From positions 1-64,000 of the forward strand of contig JAPLOA010000096.1 in the NCBI GenBank assembly GCA_026400835.1: a stretch of DNA of 64,000 nucleotides, read 5' to 3'. Origin of the DNA: Planctomycetales bacterium (GTDB lineage: Bacteria; Planctomycetota; Planctomycetia; Planctomycetales; Planctomycetaceae). A program made the translations under genes and the position numbers. Of the stretch, positions 35,963-44,979 are shown in pieces (position 1 is the first letter of the stretch; every line of letters starts with the position of its first letter). The notes beneath the pieces were generated by a model. It did not search any database, had not been told where the DNA came from, and saw only the letters and a list, made by a program, of their open reading frames with translations.

Positions 35963-36238
35963 ATGGCCATGGTTGTGACTGAACCGTGTTTTGGATGCAA
36001 GTACACGGACTGCGTCGTTGTCTGTCCCTGCGATTGTTTTCGTGAGGGCGAGTCGATGCTGTTCATTGATCCGGAGGAATGTATCGACTGCAATGCGTGC
36101 GTCCCCGAATGCCCGGTGTCTGCCATCTTCTATGAAGACAATGTACCACCGCAGTGGAAAGACTACATCGCCCTCAACCGCGAAATGGCCGTCATCTGCT
36201 CCCCGATTGTGGAGAAGAAGGAACCGCTCTGTGGATAA
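35963..36238 (+). CDS. fdxA: 7Fe ferredoxin FdxA
   Basis: AGGAG at 35951-35955 lies 7 bases before ATG 35963, fixing a product of 91 residues. It carries both cluster motifs: C9-x7-C17-x3-C21-P for the 3Fe-4S cluster (with extra cysteines at 12, 23 and 25) and CIDCNACVPECP (C40, C43, C46, C50) for the 4Fe-4S cluster. The C-terminal part (IALNREMAVICSPIVEKKEPL) is the tail typical of FdxA rather than of 2x4Fe ferredoxins. It carries electrons in the cytoplasm. A decayed second copy is found at 42.35 kb. Confidence 0.95.
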   Translation: MAMVVTEPCFGCKYTDCVVVCPCDCFREGESMLFIDPEECIDCNACVPECPVSAIFYEDNVPPQWKDYIALNREMAVICSPIVEKKEPLCG

Positions 36239-36271
36239 AGTCCAGCCTGAGATTGCCTTGGCTGACTCTCC

Positions 36272-39200
36272 TCAGATTAGCTTCGCTGCAACCGTCCTTC
36301 GGTCCATTATGGCCGCTCGGAGCACGGACTTCACGGCAGAACTGTCGGCCTCTTTTGCCGCGTTCAAGAGTTGAGTTGCCAGCTTCTTCTGTTTCCCTGA
36401 CGCGTTCCCCGACTGAAGCGTTGACTGGAACTCCGATGTCAGCGGCAGTGAGTGACCGGCCGTGAGTTCCAGGAGTAGTTCCAGCAACTTGCCCACGTCC
36501 TTTGGCCAGTTCTCCTTCGTCGATGTCAGTGTATTCTGAAGCGATTGCTGGATGATGGCCGCATGAACAACCGATGCATTGGCGACATCAGTCATTGTCT
36601 TTTGCCAACGGCCTGGTTTGATGAGACCAGTTGGCAGCAGCAGGGTGCATGCAGCGAAAAGGTTGTCTGTGCCCAGGCGCCCATCAGAGATCGCTTGAAT
36701 AGCAATGTCGGTGGCCAGCCCTGCTTCTCCCGGTTCTTTGGCACTGAGCATTCCAGCCAGAAACTGAGTGGCCAGCGGACGCAATGGCATACCAGAATCC
36801 AGAAGAGGTTCCAACATCGTCCGGTTTCGCCATATCGCCTCGGACCAATCAATGTTGTCGAAGCACGCCACCGCAGAATTTGCGCAGAATGAATCGCGAG
36901 CAATGGGCCAAAGCGTTGCTGTCCAGCGAATGGCCCCGTTCGTGCGGCCGGCGAAGTCACCAGCTTCAAAATGATATGCCGGGTTATTGAGCTCACGTGA
37001 GGAATGCAAAAGGACTGTTGGAAGATCTGCTGTCAGATTCTTTGGACACGGCGGACTGACGGTTATTGATGTTCTGATATGCGTAAAGTGCTCGTACTGC
37101 TTTTGCTTAAACACCAGTGATAATTGAGCTGCTTCTGCGGCATCTGGCCCGAGTTTCGGAAATGATTTTCCGACGCGTTCATCGGACAGCCACGGTGCTC
37201 GCGCGCGGGCTGCGGCGATCCATAGAGGAGCCGACTTGCCAATCGCCACTTTTGTATCACCAAGAGCATATCGAACAGCACTTTGCCACTCCTGTTTGCC
37301 AGATTTGAATGTCTTCAGTGCGTCGGCTCGATGTTCGGGTGCCAGCCGAAGCATCGCCAGAATAAGGTCTCGTTCGTCAGGAGTATCTGTCGAATAGGAG
37401 TTCGCTCGATGGGCGAATTCGCGAGGATCGATCCAGCCATGCTGATGAGTTGGAATGCTCAACAGTTGTCGCGATTTTCCTGTCGCAATCAACTCGGCTA
37501 TCGCCTGACATCGACGAGACAGAAAACCAGGCGGTTTTGACAGATTGATCTCCGAGCCGGTGTGTTCTTCATCTCGAAAAGTGAAATTCAATTCAGTGTA
37601 GCTGCCGTGAGGTTGTTTCTTCTGGACGATTTCGGGACGAATGACTTCACCATCGCAAAACGCCACCAGAAGTCCCAGAATGTCGCTGGCAGGATCAGCA
37701 CCGCAGAACGGCATCGCTCCCTTCTGGATCAGCTTGATGGTGCGTTTCATGATCGGCATGATAAGCGAGTTGAAGTTGGCAGGCCTGGCATCACAGAACC
37801 GTGCCAGGGCGTCGATGCAGCGTTCGACCTCGTCGACAAGTGAACCATCTTCAATGACGCGTGCGGCGACGTCGATAAGTTCTTCGATGTCTTTGATTGG
37901 TGTAAGCGGTTTGACGAAACGCAACCGCGGAATATCGGTGCCGTCAAACGACACGGCTGGAATCTCCAGAACACCTGACTCAAGATTGGATTCGAGGTCG
38001 TCGATCGCAAAAAGACGCTTCAGTTCCGTCGACAGGACAACGGGGTTTCCTGTTACGGCTTTGCCTGTTGCTGGGCGTTGTCCTGTTGCTGGGCGTTGTC
38101 CTGTTGCTGCAGAAAGAGACTCTGCGTTTCCTGTGCCGAAAAGTCCAGTGGCGCGTTTGCGAACAGAAGCCGCCAGTCCGCTGCTGAATCGATGCACGAG
38201 CAGGCACGTTTCAGCATCATCTTTGCCGAATTCTTCGATCAGAGTCAGAGCGGCATTTTGTACGTCGGCCTTTTCATGTCGCAGAGCTGTCGCTGCAATT
38301 CTCGAGATGTCGTGAGCCTGTTTCGGACTTTGCGTGGCGATTTCATTCAGCAGCTGGATCACTTCCAGAGCAAGTCCTTTGCTTTTTGACTGCAGCAGCG
38401 GTTCGACCGCCGGAGCAAGTTCCTCGGGCGAGTAGCTTCCCGCCAAAGACCGCACCTTTTCAAACGCCCACGTCACGACATTGGGGGCAGACGCGAGCAG
38501 GAGACCCAGAAACCGTGTTCGTTCGGCCTTAAGTTCCTTATCGGTTGGTTCCAGCATATCGAAAAACGTGAGGAACCACTTAGCTCGATAATGATTGAAA
38601 CCACGTTCCAGCGCCTCCAGCGACGAAGTTAATAGTCGGTTGCGCGGGAGCTTTCCCTGATTCATGAGCTCGATAAAGGTCTTCGCGAAACTTCGATCGT
38701 ACCCAAACCGATCCAGATTCGCGAGACTGATGTCGCCCCCACCTTCGATTTCAAAAAGCTTCCAAATATCATCAGACAGCAGATCCGGCTCTGCCAGCAA
38801 TTGGTTGATCATTAGCGTCTTGCTGAATCGGTATCCAAGACATCCGATCATCCCCAGATAGTAGTTCGGAACATCCGGCTTCGTGGCGAGTTTTGCCGCA
38901 ATAAGGCGACGGATCAAAGTCCACTCGCGAAAGAAAGATTGCGAGTCGAGCAGCATTGCGACAAAGTCTTCTATCCAGTCTGGCTTACGCTCAAACAGGA
39001 CTTCAAAAACATCGTCTTCGTCAGGATGCCGCCAAACACCCATCTGCTTGATCTCGGACAGTGTCCCGGTGGCGAAATACGCCAACTGAGTAGCGGGGAG
39101 TAACTCGTTCCTTTGATAACTGTTAGGTTCAACCTGAACGATCTCATTGCGTTTCAGCTGCTTAAACTGGGCCGCAGCGATCGGATGCAGTTCACGACGT

Positions 39201-39286
39201 TGCGATTCCGGCATTCCTCGGAAAAACTTTCGGCAGGCATTCAGGTCGCCCTTGTCGAGGATTTTCTGCAGCTTCTCAGCACTCAT
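36272..39286 (-). CDS. Large DUF6493-like helical-repeat protein
   Basis: The 1004-residue protein has no signal peptide or membrane helix and consists mostly of paired helices that look like HEAT-type repeats (for example residues 270-390). The overall pattern and its coupling to a SWIM zinc finger gene resemble DUF6493 proteins, which occur with SWIM proteins in actinobacteria and planctomycetes. The start codon overlaps the end of the SWIM gene by 11 bases, so the two are translationally coupled. A short low-complexity stretch (ATGQRPATGQRPATGKAVTG) is encoded by an 18-base tandem repeat at 38064-38109. The function is unknown; related gene sets in E. coli (the yeh/molR cluster) are also poorly understood. 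Confidence 0.7.
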   Translation of the reverse strand: MSAEKLQKILDKGDLNACRKFFRGMPESQRRELHPIAAAQFKQLKRNEIVQVEPNSYQRNELLPATQLAYFATGTLSEIKQMGVWRHPDEDDVFEVLFERKPDWIEDFVAMLLDSQSFFREWTLIRRLIAAKLATKPDVPNYYLGMIGCLGYRFSKTLMINQLLAEPDLLSDDIWKLFEIEGGGDISLANLDRFGYDRSFAKTFIELMNQGKLPRNRLLTSSLEALERGFNHYRAKWFLTFFDMLEPTDKELKAERTRFLGLLLASAPNVVTWAFEKVRSLAGSYSPEELAPAVEPLLQSKSKGLALEVIQLLNEIATQSPKQAHDISRIAATALRHEKADVQNAALTLIEEFGKDDAETCLLVHRFSSGLAASVRKRATGLFGTGNAESLSAATGQRPATGQRPATGKAVTGNPVVLSTELKRLFAIDDLESNLESGVLEIPAVSFDGTDIPRLRFVKPLTPIKDIEELIDVAARVIEDGSLVDEVERCIDALARFCDARPANFNSLIMPIMKRTIKLIQKGAMPFCGADPASDILGLLVAFCDGEVIRPEIVQKKQPHGSYTELNFTFRDEEHTGSEINLSKPPGFLSRRCQAIAELIATGKSRQLLSIPTHQHGWIDPREFAHRANSYSTDTPDERDLILAMLRLAPEHRADALKTFKSGKQEWQSAVRYALGDTKVAIGKSAPLWIAAARARAPWLSDERVGKSFPKLGPDAAEAAQLSLVFKQKQYEHFTHIRTSITVSPPCPKNLTADLPTVLLHSSRELNNPAYHFEAGDFAGRTNGAIRWTATLWPIARDSFCANSAVACFDNIDWSEAIWRNRTMLEPLLDSGMPLRPLATQFLAGMLSAKEPGEAGLATDIAIQAISDGRLGTDNLFAACTLLLPTGLIKPGRWQKTMTDVANASVVHAAIIQQSLQNTLTSTKENWPKDVGKLLELLLELTAGHSLPLTSEFQSTLQSGNASGKQKKLATQLLNAAKEADSSAVKSVLRAAIMDRRTVAAKLI
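38064..38109. repeat. 18-base tandem repeat inside the DUF6493-like gene
   Basis: The unit CCTGTTGCTGGGCGTTGT is present in two perfect copies (38064-38081, 38082-38099) and a partial third. It encodes repeated TGQRPA in a linker. The perfect identity points to recent slippage. Confidence 0.9.
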
Positions 39287-40646
39287 CGGCCTGTTCCTCC
39301 AGCAAAAGTTGAGCGGCCAGAATGTGTTTGCACGGACCGCGGCTCAATTGGTGTTTGGCATACCATGGGCATGTGCATTTGGCATCTTCACCCGCGATTC
39401 GAATACGATGGTCGACACCTCCGGAAGTCACGCTGACCTCACTGCGTGACGGAGAGGTCGATAAGATCCGCACGCACTTTTCCACCAGCAGCTTTCTGGC
39501 GTCCTTCAGTCGTGGATGGTGTTTTTCGACAGAACTGAAGTCAAACGGCAACTCGCGATGAAACCACGCTCCTTCGTGCAGATCAAAACCCACAAGGCCC
39601 TGAGTCGCAAGTATCGCCAGAGCGCCGCGGATTTGGTCGGCTGTGACATCAGACACCTTTTTCGATATCTGTCGATGCAGGTCTTCTTCATCGATCACCG
39701 ACTGCCACTTCAGTTCCTTGCGCATGTGGCCAAGGACGTCCTCTGACCTCTCAGCCGCGAGCGACTGCAGGACTTGTCCCTCACCAGAGAAACCTCGCCA
39801 AACTTCCGGGCTGATCACAACAGAAAAACGGCTGTCGTCGAATTCCAAAACCCAGCCTGATGCTCCCGTTTGTGTATCGGTGTATATGAGAAGTGTTTCT
39901 GCATCCGATGATAAGTCTTCCAGCACACGCAGCCGTTCCAGACCACCGACTCGCACACTTTCTTTTGCGTTGATCTGGCTGAGCCGCAGCGTTCGGCCGG
40001 AGGGTACGACAAAGGTCTCGCGACGATTCATTTTCATTCGTGGCATCGATCGCAGGAACCGCCATGCTTCCTGACCGGAAATCTCATGAACCGGATTCAT
40101 GCGGCTTTGACACGCCTGCACTTCTGTCAGGCCTCGAAGCCAGCGAACCGGGAGATCCACCTTCTTTTCAACCACGGCACCAGACTCGGTTTTTAGTTCG
40201 ACGGCACCAGCGTCGACGTTTAGCGAGATCTTGTCCGTCTCACGCACTTTAGCCAGAGCTGCCAGCATCGGGGCGTTGAAGTCCACGTTTGTTGTGCCAC
40301 GTCCAAACTTCGCATCGCGGACGGAATCCGGCAGCAGGTCGACTCGAACATAGACGCCGCAACAACCCGAGAATCCCTCGAACCTCAACCTGTCGCTCGA
40401 GACCGTTACCACAGGGTCGGCCGCCGCAAGAATTCGCGCCAGCATCGCGGCGGGAATATGGAATCGGGTTTGAACAATCGACATCAGCCCTCGCAGCATC
40501 AAAGCCGTACGCCGAGGACGTGCCAGTCGGCCGCTGAAAAACTGCGTCGACAGTCCCGAATCGCCCAATGCTACTGCGAGTTTCAAGCCGGTCGCATCGC
40601 ATCGCGATTCTGCGGCGTATCGAACGTGATGCGGGGATGTCAGCAT
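39276..40646 (-). CDS. SWIM zinc finger protein
   Basis: The 456-residue protein ends with a SWIM zinc finger: CTCPWYAKHQLSRGPCKHIL (CxC followed by CxH, about residues 428-446), the signature of SWIM domains that bind DNA or protein. The N-terminal 400 residues show no familiar fold by eye. It reads into the DUF6493-like gene (11-base overlap), indicating a two-gene module. In E. coli the SWIM protein YehQ sits in a similar set with a MoxR ATPase and a VWA protein; neither is present in this window. The start at the ATG reading MLTSPHHVRY is the farthest upstream. Confidence 0.85.
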   Translation of the reverse strand: MLTSPHHVRYAAESRCDATGLKLAVALGDSGLSTQFFSGRLARPRRTALMLRGLMSIVQTRFHIPAAMLARILAAADPVVTVSSDRLRFEGFSGCCGVYVRVDLLPDSVRDAKFGRGTTNVDFNAPMLAALAKVRETDKISLNVDAGAVELKTESGAVVEKKVDLPVRWLRGLTEVQACQSRMNPVHEISGQEAWRFLRSMPRMKMNRRETFVVPSGRTLRLSQINAKESVRVGGLERLRVLEDLSSDAETLLIYTDTQTGASGWVLEFDDSRFSVVISPEVWRGFSGEGQVLQSLAAERSEDVLGHMRKELKWQSVIDEEDLHRQISKKVSDVTADQIRGALAILATQGLVGFDLHEGAWFHRELPFDFSSVEKHHPRLKDARKLLVEKCVRILSTSPSRSEVSVTSGGVDHRIRIAGEDAKCTCPWYAKHQLSRGPCKHILAAQLLLEEQADEC

Positions 40647-40744
40647 AGTTTAATCCGCTTTCTCGAGGATCTTCGAAAGCACGAACCAACGCGGGTATCG
40701 AACAGGCGAGTTATAATTGCGATCATTCAATGTGGCCCCAGACC

Positions 40745-42271
40745 CTATTTCTCCATCGCCGTCAGTTGATTGAACTCATCCTCGGTAATCCTGCCATCAT
40801 TGTTTGCGTCCATTTTACCAAAACGAGTTTTTATGGAATCCTTATTCCTGGTAGTGGCGGTGGCGACGAATTCGGCGTGATCGATGGAGCCGTCGTTGTT
40901 TCTGTCTCGGGTTGCGAAGCGGGATGATCCGGGCTTCGCTTTAGCTGCATTTGCTGTGGGACGAGCATTCGCATCGGCGTTCGGTTTGGGTTCCGGCATC
41001 GTAGCGAGAATCTCCGAGAAGTGTTTTCGAGCAGCGATGACTTCGGGATCCGTCGAAGTCGTCACATCCTTGTATGCAGAGCTATCGCGGCTTTCGCCAC
41101 AATCGAAGAAGCGTTCACCCTGGCCCGCTTTATCGATCTCCAGTAACCATCGAGAGTCGCGGAGGATACGGCCGTCGTCGAGGTGGCTGTAGATCCAGTC
41201 ACGATGTTTTTCCTTCTCGCCACGAAGCACAGAGACAAGGCTGTGACCATCGAAAGGAACGTCCTTTGGCAGTTTGGCTCCGGAGATTTCAGCCAGTGTT
41301 GGCATGATGTCAGTCAGATCAGTCACTGCTCGCGACACGAATCCGCGCTGAACGCCGGGGCCGCGAATGATACACGGGACTCGCGCACCCAACTCCGTCA
41401 ACGTCCCTTTGCCATCGCTGCCGGTGCCATTGTCACCGATGAAGATGATGTAAGTGTTCTCATCGAGCCCTTCAGCTTTTAGCCCATCGAGAAGTTTGCC
41501 CATCAAATGATCGAGGTACTCAAGATTCGATTTGAACCCCGCCGGCCAGCGTTCACGAGGATCGCCGGGATTCGGCGTTTCCAGATGTGGTCCGTGAGTC
41601 AACACGGAGGTGTAGTAGACAAAGAACGGTTTCGACTTGTTTCGCCGTGCAAAGTCGAGCACGAAGTCGTTGAACATGTCCGGGCCATAGTCGTCCGGCG
41701 TTGTTGGCAGGTACTCGCCGTTTCGAATCAGGCTGGGATTCCAGAAGCGACTGGCCCTTTCGCCATTCTCCCGCCCCGGATGCTTCACGCCTTCCGGCAA
41801 GTTGTGATCGTAAGCCCAAATCAGGTACTCATCGAACCCGGTGTCTCGCACGAGCGTTGGGAGCTTCCCGCTGAGTTGCCACTTACCCGCCTGAGCTGTG
41901 GCGTAGCCTTTCGACTTCATCACGCCCGCGTGAGTGAAATGATTGGCAATGTCGGCCTTTGGAGAATCAGCCTTCGGCTTGAAAGCTGGGTTTTGCATGC
42001 CCAGAAATCCATTGTGAAAGCCATACTGCCCCGTCATCAGACAGACTCGAGTTGGAGTACACAGTGGCATCGCGTAAAACGTTTCGATCCTTGTTCCCTC
42101 TGCTGCCATGTGATCCAGATTGGGGGTTTGATGCTTTTTGCTGCCGTAGCATGAAAGTTCCTTTGCACCAAGATCATCGGCGAGGATCAAAATGACATTC
42201 GGCGAAGTCTCTGCTCCCGCAAGCAGCACGCATTGCATCGCTACGATGAATATCAAAACGATATGTTTCAT
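40745..42271 (-). CDS. Exported sulfatase with C-terminal EF hands
   Basis: The 508-residue protein has a signal peptide (about 1-20), the metal-binding VILILADDLGAKELSCYG, and the formylglycine motif C71-T-P-T-R in MPLCTPTRVCLMTGQYG, so it can be activated. Further sulfatase features are TAQAGKWQLSGKL, FIGDNGTG and DLMPTLAEISGAKLP-like DLTDIMPTLAEI. After a low-complexity linker (ANARPTANAAKAKPG, about 430-450) two EF hands follow, with calcium loops DRNNDGSIDHAEF and DANNDGRITEDEF. The EF hands may help secretion, folding or surface attachment. The substrate is unknown. It is divergent from a ferredoxin pseudogene. Confidence 0.94.
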   Translation of the reverse strand: MKHIVLIFIVAMQCVLLAGAETSPNVILILADDLGAKELSCYGSKKHQTPNLDHMAAEGTRIETFYAMPLCTPTRVCLMTGQYGFHNGFLGMQNPAFKPKADSPKADIANHFTHAGVMKSKGYATAQAGKWQLSGKLPTLVRDTGFDEYLIWAYDHNLPEGVKHPGRENGERASRFWNPSLIRNGEYLPTTPDDYGPDMFNDFVLDFARRNKSKPFFVYYTSVLTHGPHLETPNPGDPRERWPAGFKSNLEYLDHLMGKLLDGLKAEGLDENTYIIFIGDNGTGSDGKGTLTELGARVPCIIRGPGVQRGFVSRAVTDLTDIMPTLAEISGAKLPKDVPFDGHSLVSVLRGEKEKHRDWIYSHLDDGRILRDSRWLLEIDKAGQGERFFDCGESRDSSAYKDVTTSTDPEVIAARKHFSEILATMPEPKPNADANARPTANAAKAKPGSSRFATRDRNNDGSIDHAEFVATATTRNKDSIKTRFGKMDANNDGRITEDEFNQLTAMEK

Positions 42272-42348
42272 AATGAGCCTTCTTCATGTGACGTGAACTG
42301 GGCCACCGAAGAATACCACCTGTCGAAACTGTTTTCCTCCCACTTTCA

Positions 42349-42510
42349 CTTCAAGGTATCGACTGCAATGCCTGCGTGTCCGGAATGTCCGGTATCAACA
42401 GTTTTCTATTACGCCAATTCGTCTCCAGAGTGGCAGGAAGACCCCTCACTCGCGAAAAGGCGGCAATCTGCTTGCCAATTGTGGAGAAGCAGGCTCCGCT
42501 GTGCAGTTAA
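42349..42510 (+). pseudogene. fdxA': Decayed second copy of fdxA (3' part)
   Basis: Read in three frames, this segment reproduces the C-terminal half of FdxA encoded at 35963-36238. Frame one gives IDCNACV with the first cluster Cys changed to Gly (GIDCNAC); after a one-base insertion, frame two gives PECPVSTVFYYANSSPEWQE, matching PECPVSAIFYEDNVPPQWKD; after a deletion of about four bases, frame three gives REKAAICLPIVEKQAPLCS and a stop at 42508-42510. The DNA matches closely over the whole segment, so the copy arose by duplication. The 5' half is missing. It lies 77 bases from the start of the sulfatase gene. Confidence 0.85.
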
Positions 42511-42538
42511 CGAGAGGGCTTGAGGCAAAGCATTTTCA

Positions 42539-44179
42539 TCAAAGGGCGACGTCCATCGCTTCATTCAGGGCAGGAAGTTCAAGCTGAAGTCGAGTCACAG
42601 CGTCTGACGATTCAGTTCCTGTTTTCTCCGGAGTTGCTTCGGGATGAAAACGATAGACGATCAGTTCAGAACCGGCTCCACACCAGCAATCGTCCTCTAT
42701 GGGAAATCGCCGGAGTTCTTCGAACTGCCGATGAGTCTCAGCGGTTTTCAGCAGCAGCCGATACTCGGGATAGTTGTTCTTCGTGCCCGGAAGGTCTTTT
42801 TCCACAACCACGTATCCAGTCTGATGCTGGTTCATCATTTTCACGATGTCATCCGAGGTGTGGACGCGAATTTCTTTCGGAAGATCGTCAAACCACAGTC
42901 GCACGGCAAGATGTCGTTCGCCTCGAAGAATCAGCGGGCCTCCCACCGGCTTGCGTTCGCGAACCCCCATCATAAACGAACCATCGTAGGTTCCGTAGAA
43001 AAGGACCGAGCGACCCCGTTCAGGCATTTCCGCGACGAATCGTCCGGCGTCTTCGTAGCCGCGAACAAAGTAGCGAGGTGTCCGACTGGCTTCCACGCCC
43101 ATCCACAGGAGAATCGCGGCAAAGCCAATCGGTTGGATGCTGGCTCGTTTGAGAAGAAGCAGAATTTCTCCGGCAGCAATTGTGGCTGGCACGATCAGCG
43201 CCAGCACGAAGGAAAACAGGTATCGTTCATGAATGACGTAGCCCATTGAAAACGTGTTGAAACCGTACCAGGTCAGCGCCCACAGACTGGTCAGCAGCAC
43301 GATTGGCTGGCGACGCATCAGGCCGAATATGCAACCGATTAATGCCATCATCAGCAGGACAGGAATGAACTGCATCATCAGTCGCGGGTAGCCAAGCAGC
43401 AGATCCAGCGACATCGGTGGAGCAAGCTTCAGGCCAAGCTCTTCATTAGAGAATTTCAGACTCAAGACCGTATACGGTACCGTCAGCAGGACGGCCACAA
43501 ATGCCGCGACCCACGTTTCTCGGTGTTTCAACAGATTCCATTTCCACCGCAATGTCGCATACAGAGGCAAAGCCAGTCCGAGTGGAATAATGTACTGTTT
43601 ACTCAGATAGCCCAAACCCAGAGCAACGGCCGCGAAGAACCCGAACCACTTGCGGTCATTTTCGACATACTCAAAGAACAGCCACAGAGTCAGGAACGAA
43701 TGCAGCGCTACTGCCATTTCGGGACCAATATCGCGAGCGCAGATGCCGATGATTGGATTCGAAAGCAGCAACCCAACCGCCAGCACGGACAGCCAGTAGC
43801 GTCCTGTAACCCGTTCTACCAGAAACCTGGTCATGAGCGCGGTGGCGATTGTGTAGAGCGACACGATCGCGCGAGCTGTCAGAAAGGAAACGCCAAACAG
43901 CTTAAACGCCGCCGCAAAGACGACAGCCAGCACTGGAGGACCATATGGCAGATTCGTTGCCGGATAACGCGAATAAAAATCCACGTTATAATGGTAAGGA
44001 TCCAGTGCCTGTCCGTCGCGGATCATGTCGTGAACCAGCACGCCATTGAACGTGTATCGCTGACCATCCGGAGAACACGGTCCTGATGTTGTGATTCCCG
44101 GCAGCGAGACCAGTAACGCTGCTGCGATGATGACGAGCGTCATCGGGATACGAATCGAGTAGGAAGGTGAAGCAGGCAT
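42539..44179 (-). CDS. GT39-type membrane glycosyltransferase
   Basis: The 546-residue protein has about ten membrane helices (from residue 10 to about 370) and a large C-terminal soluble part. The first periplasmic loop contains SPDGQRYTFNGVLVHDM and VDFYSRYPATNLPYGPPVL, where the acidic residues fit the catalytic loop of GT-C enzymes (ArnT/PMT-like, GT39). Such enzymes transfer a sugar from a polyprenyl-phosphate donor in the periplasm. It is the last gene of the acyl-carrier operon, 68 bases after the methyltransferase gene, and is likely to use or place the product of the pathway on a lipid or protein. Confidence 0.82.
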   Translation of the reverse strand: MPASPSYSIRIPMTLVIIAAALLVSLPGITTSGPCSPDGQRYTFNGVLVHDMIRDGQALDPYHYNVDFYSRYPATNLPYGPPVLAVVFAAAFKLFGVSFLTARAIVSLYTIATALMTRFLVERVTGRYWLSVLAVGLLLSNPIIGICARDIGPEMAVALHSFLTLWLFFEYVENDRKWFGFFAAVALGLGYLSKQYIIPLGLALPLYATLRWKWNLLKHRETWVAAFVAVLLTVPYTVLSLKFSNEELGLKLAPPMSLDLLLGYPRLMMQFIPVLLMMALIGCIFGLMRRQPIVLLTSLWALTWYGFNTFSMGYVIHERYLFSFVLALIVPATIAAGEILLLLKRASIQPIGFAAILLWMGVEASRTPRYFVRGYEDAGRFVAEMPERGRSVLFYGTYDGSFMMGVRERKPVGGPLILRGERHLAVRLWFDDLPKEIRVHTSDDIVKMMNQHQTGYVVVEKDLPGTKNNYPEYRLLLKTAETHRQFEELRRFPIEDDCWCGAGSELIVYRFHPEATPEKTGTESSDAVTRLQLELPALNEAMDVAL

Positions 44180-44247
44180 GTGAGATTTCGGATTTGGTGC
44201 GACTCTGATTTAACGACCGCTGTTGGCCAGCTTGAGACTCTGAGACT

Positions 44248-44892
44248 TTAGACGGTGGCTGTTCTTCCCAGCTTGTAATAGTTGTAGACTGGCAGAACTC
44301 GGCCGATGATCCCGGGGAAGACTCGCTTCTCAATCACCTTGAAGTTCTTTTCGAGCGACGGGCAGACCTTTGAGCGTGCATCCTTGAATTCTTCTTCGGG
44401 CTTCCTGCGTGAATAGAAGCTCAGAACGTAATCGAGCGTCTCACTTTTGTGAGGGCAAATGGTCAAAAAGTTTCCGCCGGGTTTCAGGATGCGCTGAATT
44501 TCACGGAGAGACTGGTCCAGATCGTCCACGAATTCCAGTACGCTGACCGCAATGACAATGTCAAACTTTGCGTCTGGATAGCCCATGTTCTCCAGAGGAC
44601 AGGTTCTCAGAGTGGCTTTTGTTCCGGTGAGCCGACACATTTCATCGACTGCCCCCATGTTGTTGTGGACATCACAGGCATGCAGATCGCGGCAATGTCT
44701 TGAGAGCTCGGGCAGGAAGATCCCGCTGCCAGTCCCGACTTCCAGAATCGAATCAACAGGCTGCTGCCCCATCATCTTCAGAATTGCCTGAAATCGAAAT
44801 CGCTGGATGTATTTGATCGGGAACTGGTAGTTCCATTGGAAGTAGTCCAGGCTGTTGGTTTGCTTCAGGAATGCAGGGTCCGGAAGAATCAT
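44248..44892 (-). CDS. Class I SAM-dependent methyltransferase
   Basis: The 214-residue protein has the SAM-binding motif ILEVGTGSGIFLPELS, the acidic end of strand two (DLHACDVHNN), DIVIAVSVLEFVDDLDQSL and LKPGGNFLTICP, the Methyltransf_11 pattern. It has no membrane segment. The family covers small-molecule and lipid methyltransferases; in this operon it could methylate the sugar or acyl group. It lies 87 bases after the GNAT gene. The start at the ATG reading MILPDPAF lacks a good ribosome binding site. Confidence 0.88.
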   Translation of the reverse strand: MILPDPAFLKQTNSLDYFQWNYQFPIKYIQRFRFQAILKMMGQQPVDSILEVGTGSGIFLPELSRHCRDLHACDVHNNMGAVDEMCRLTGTKATLRTCPLENMGYPDAKFDIVIAVSVLEFVDDLDQSLREIQRILKPGGNFLTICPHKSETLDYVLSFYSRRKPEEEFKDARSKVCPSLEKNFKVIEKRVFPGIIGRVLPVYNYYKLGRTATV

Positions 44893-44979
44893 GAGTGGAT
44901 CTATTTAAGAGGTGTCAGGAATTCAGGAAACAGAAACGCGATAATGCTTTCGAACGGTCACGGCTTTCTGCTGGTTCTG

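Noticed and set aside
37641-38315. Plus-strand frame of 224 codons rich in Ser/Arg
   Set aside because: Antisense shadow of the DUF6493-like gene; the Ser/Arg richness is the mirror of its codon use.
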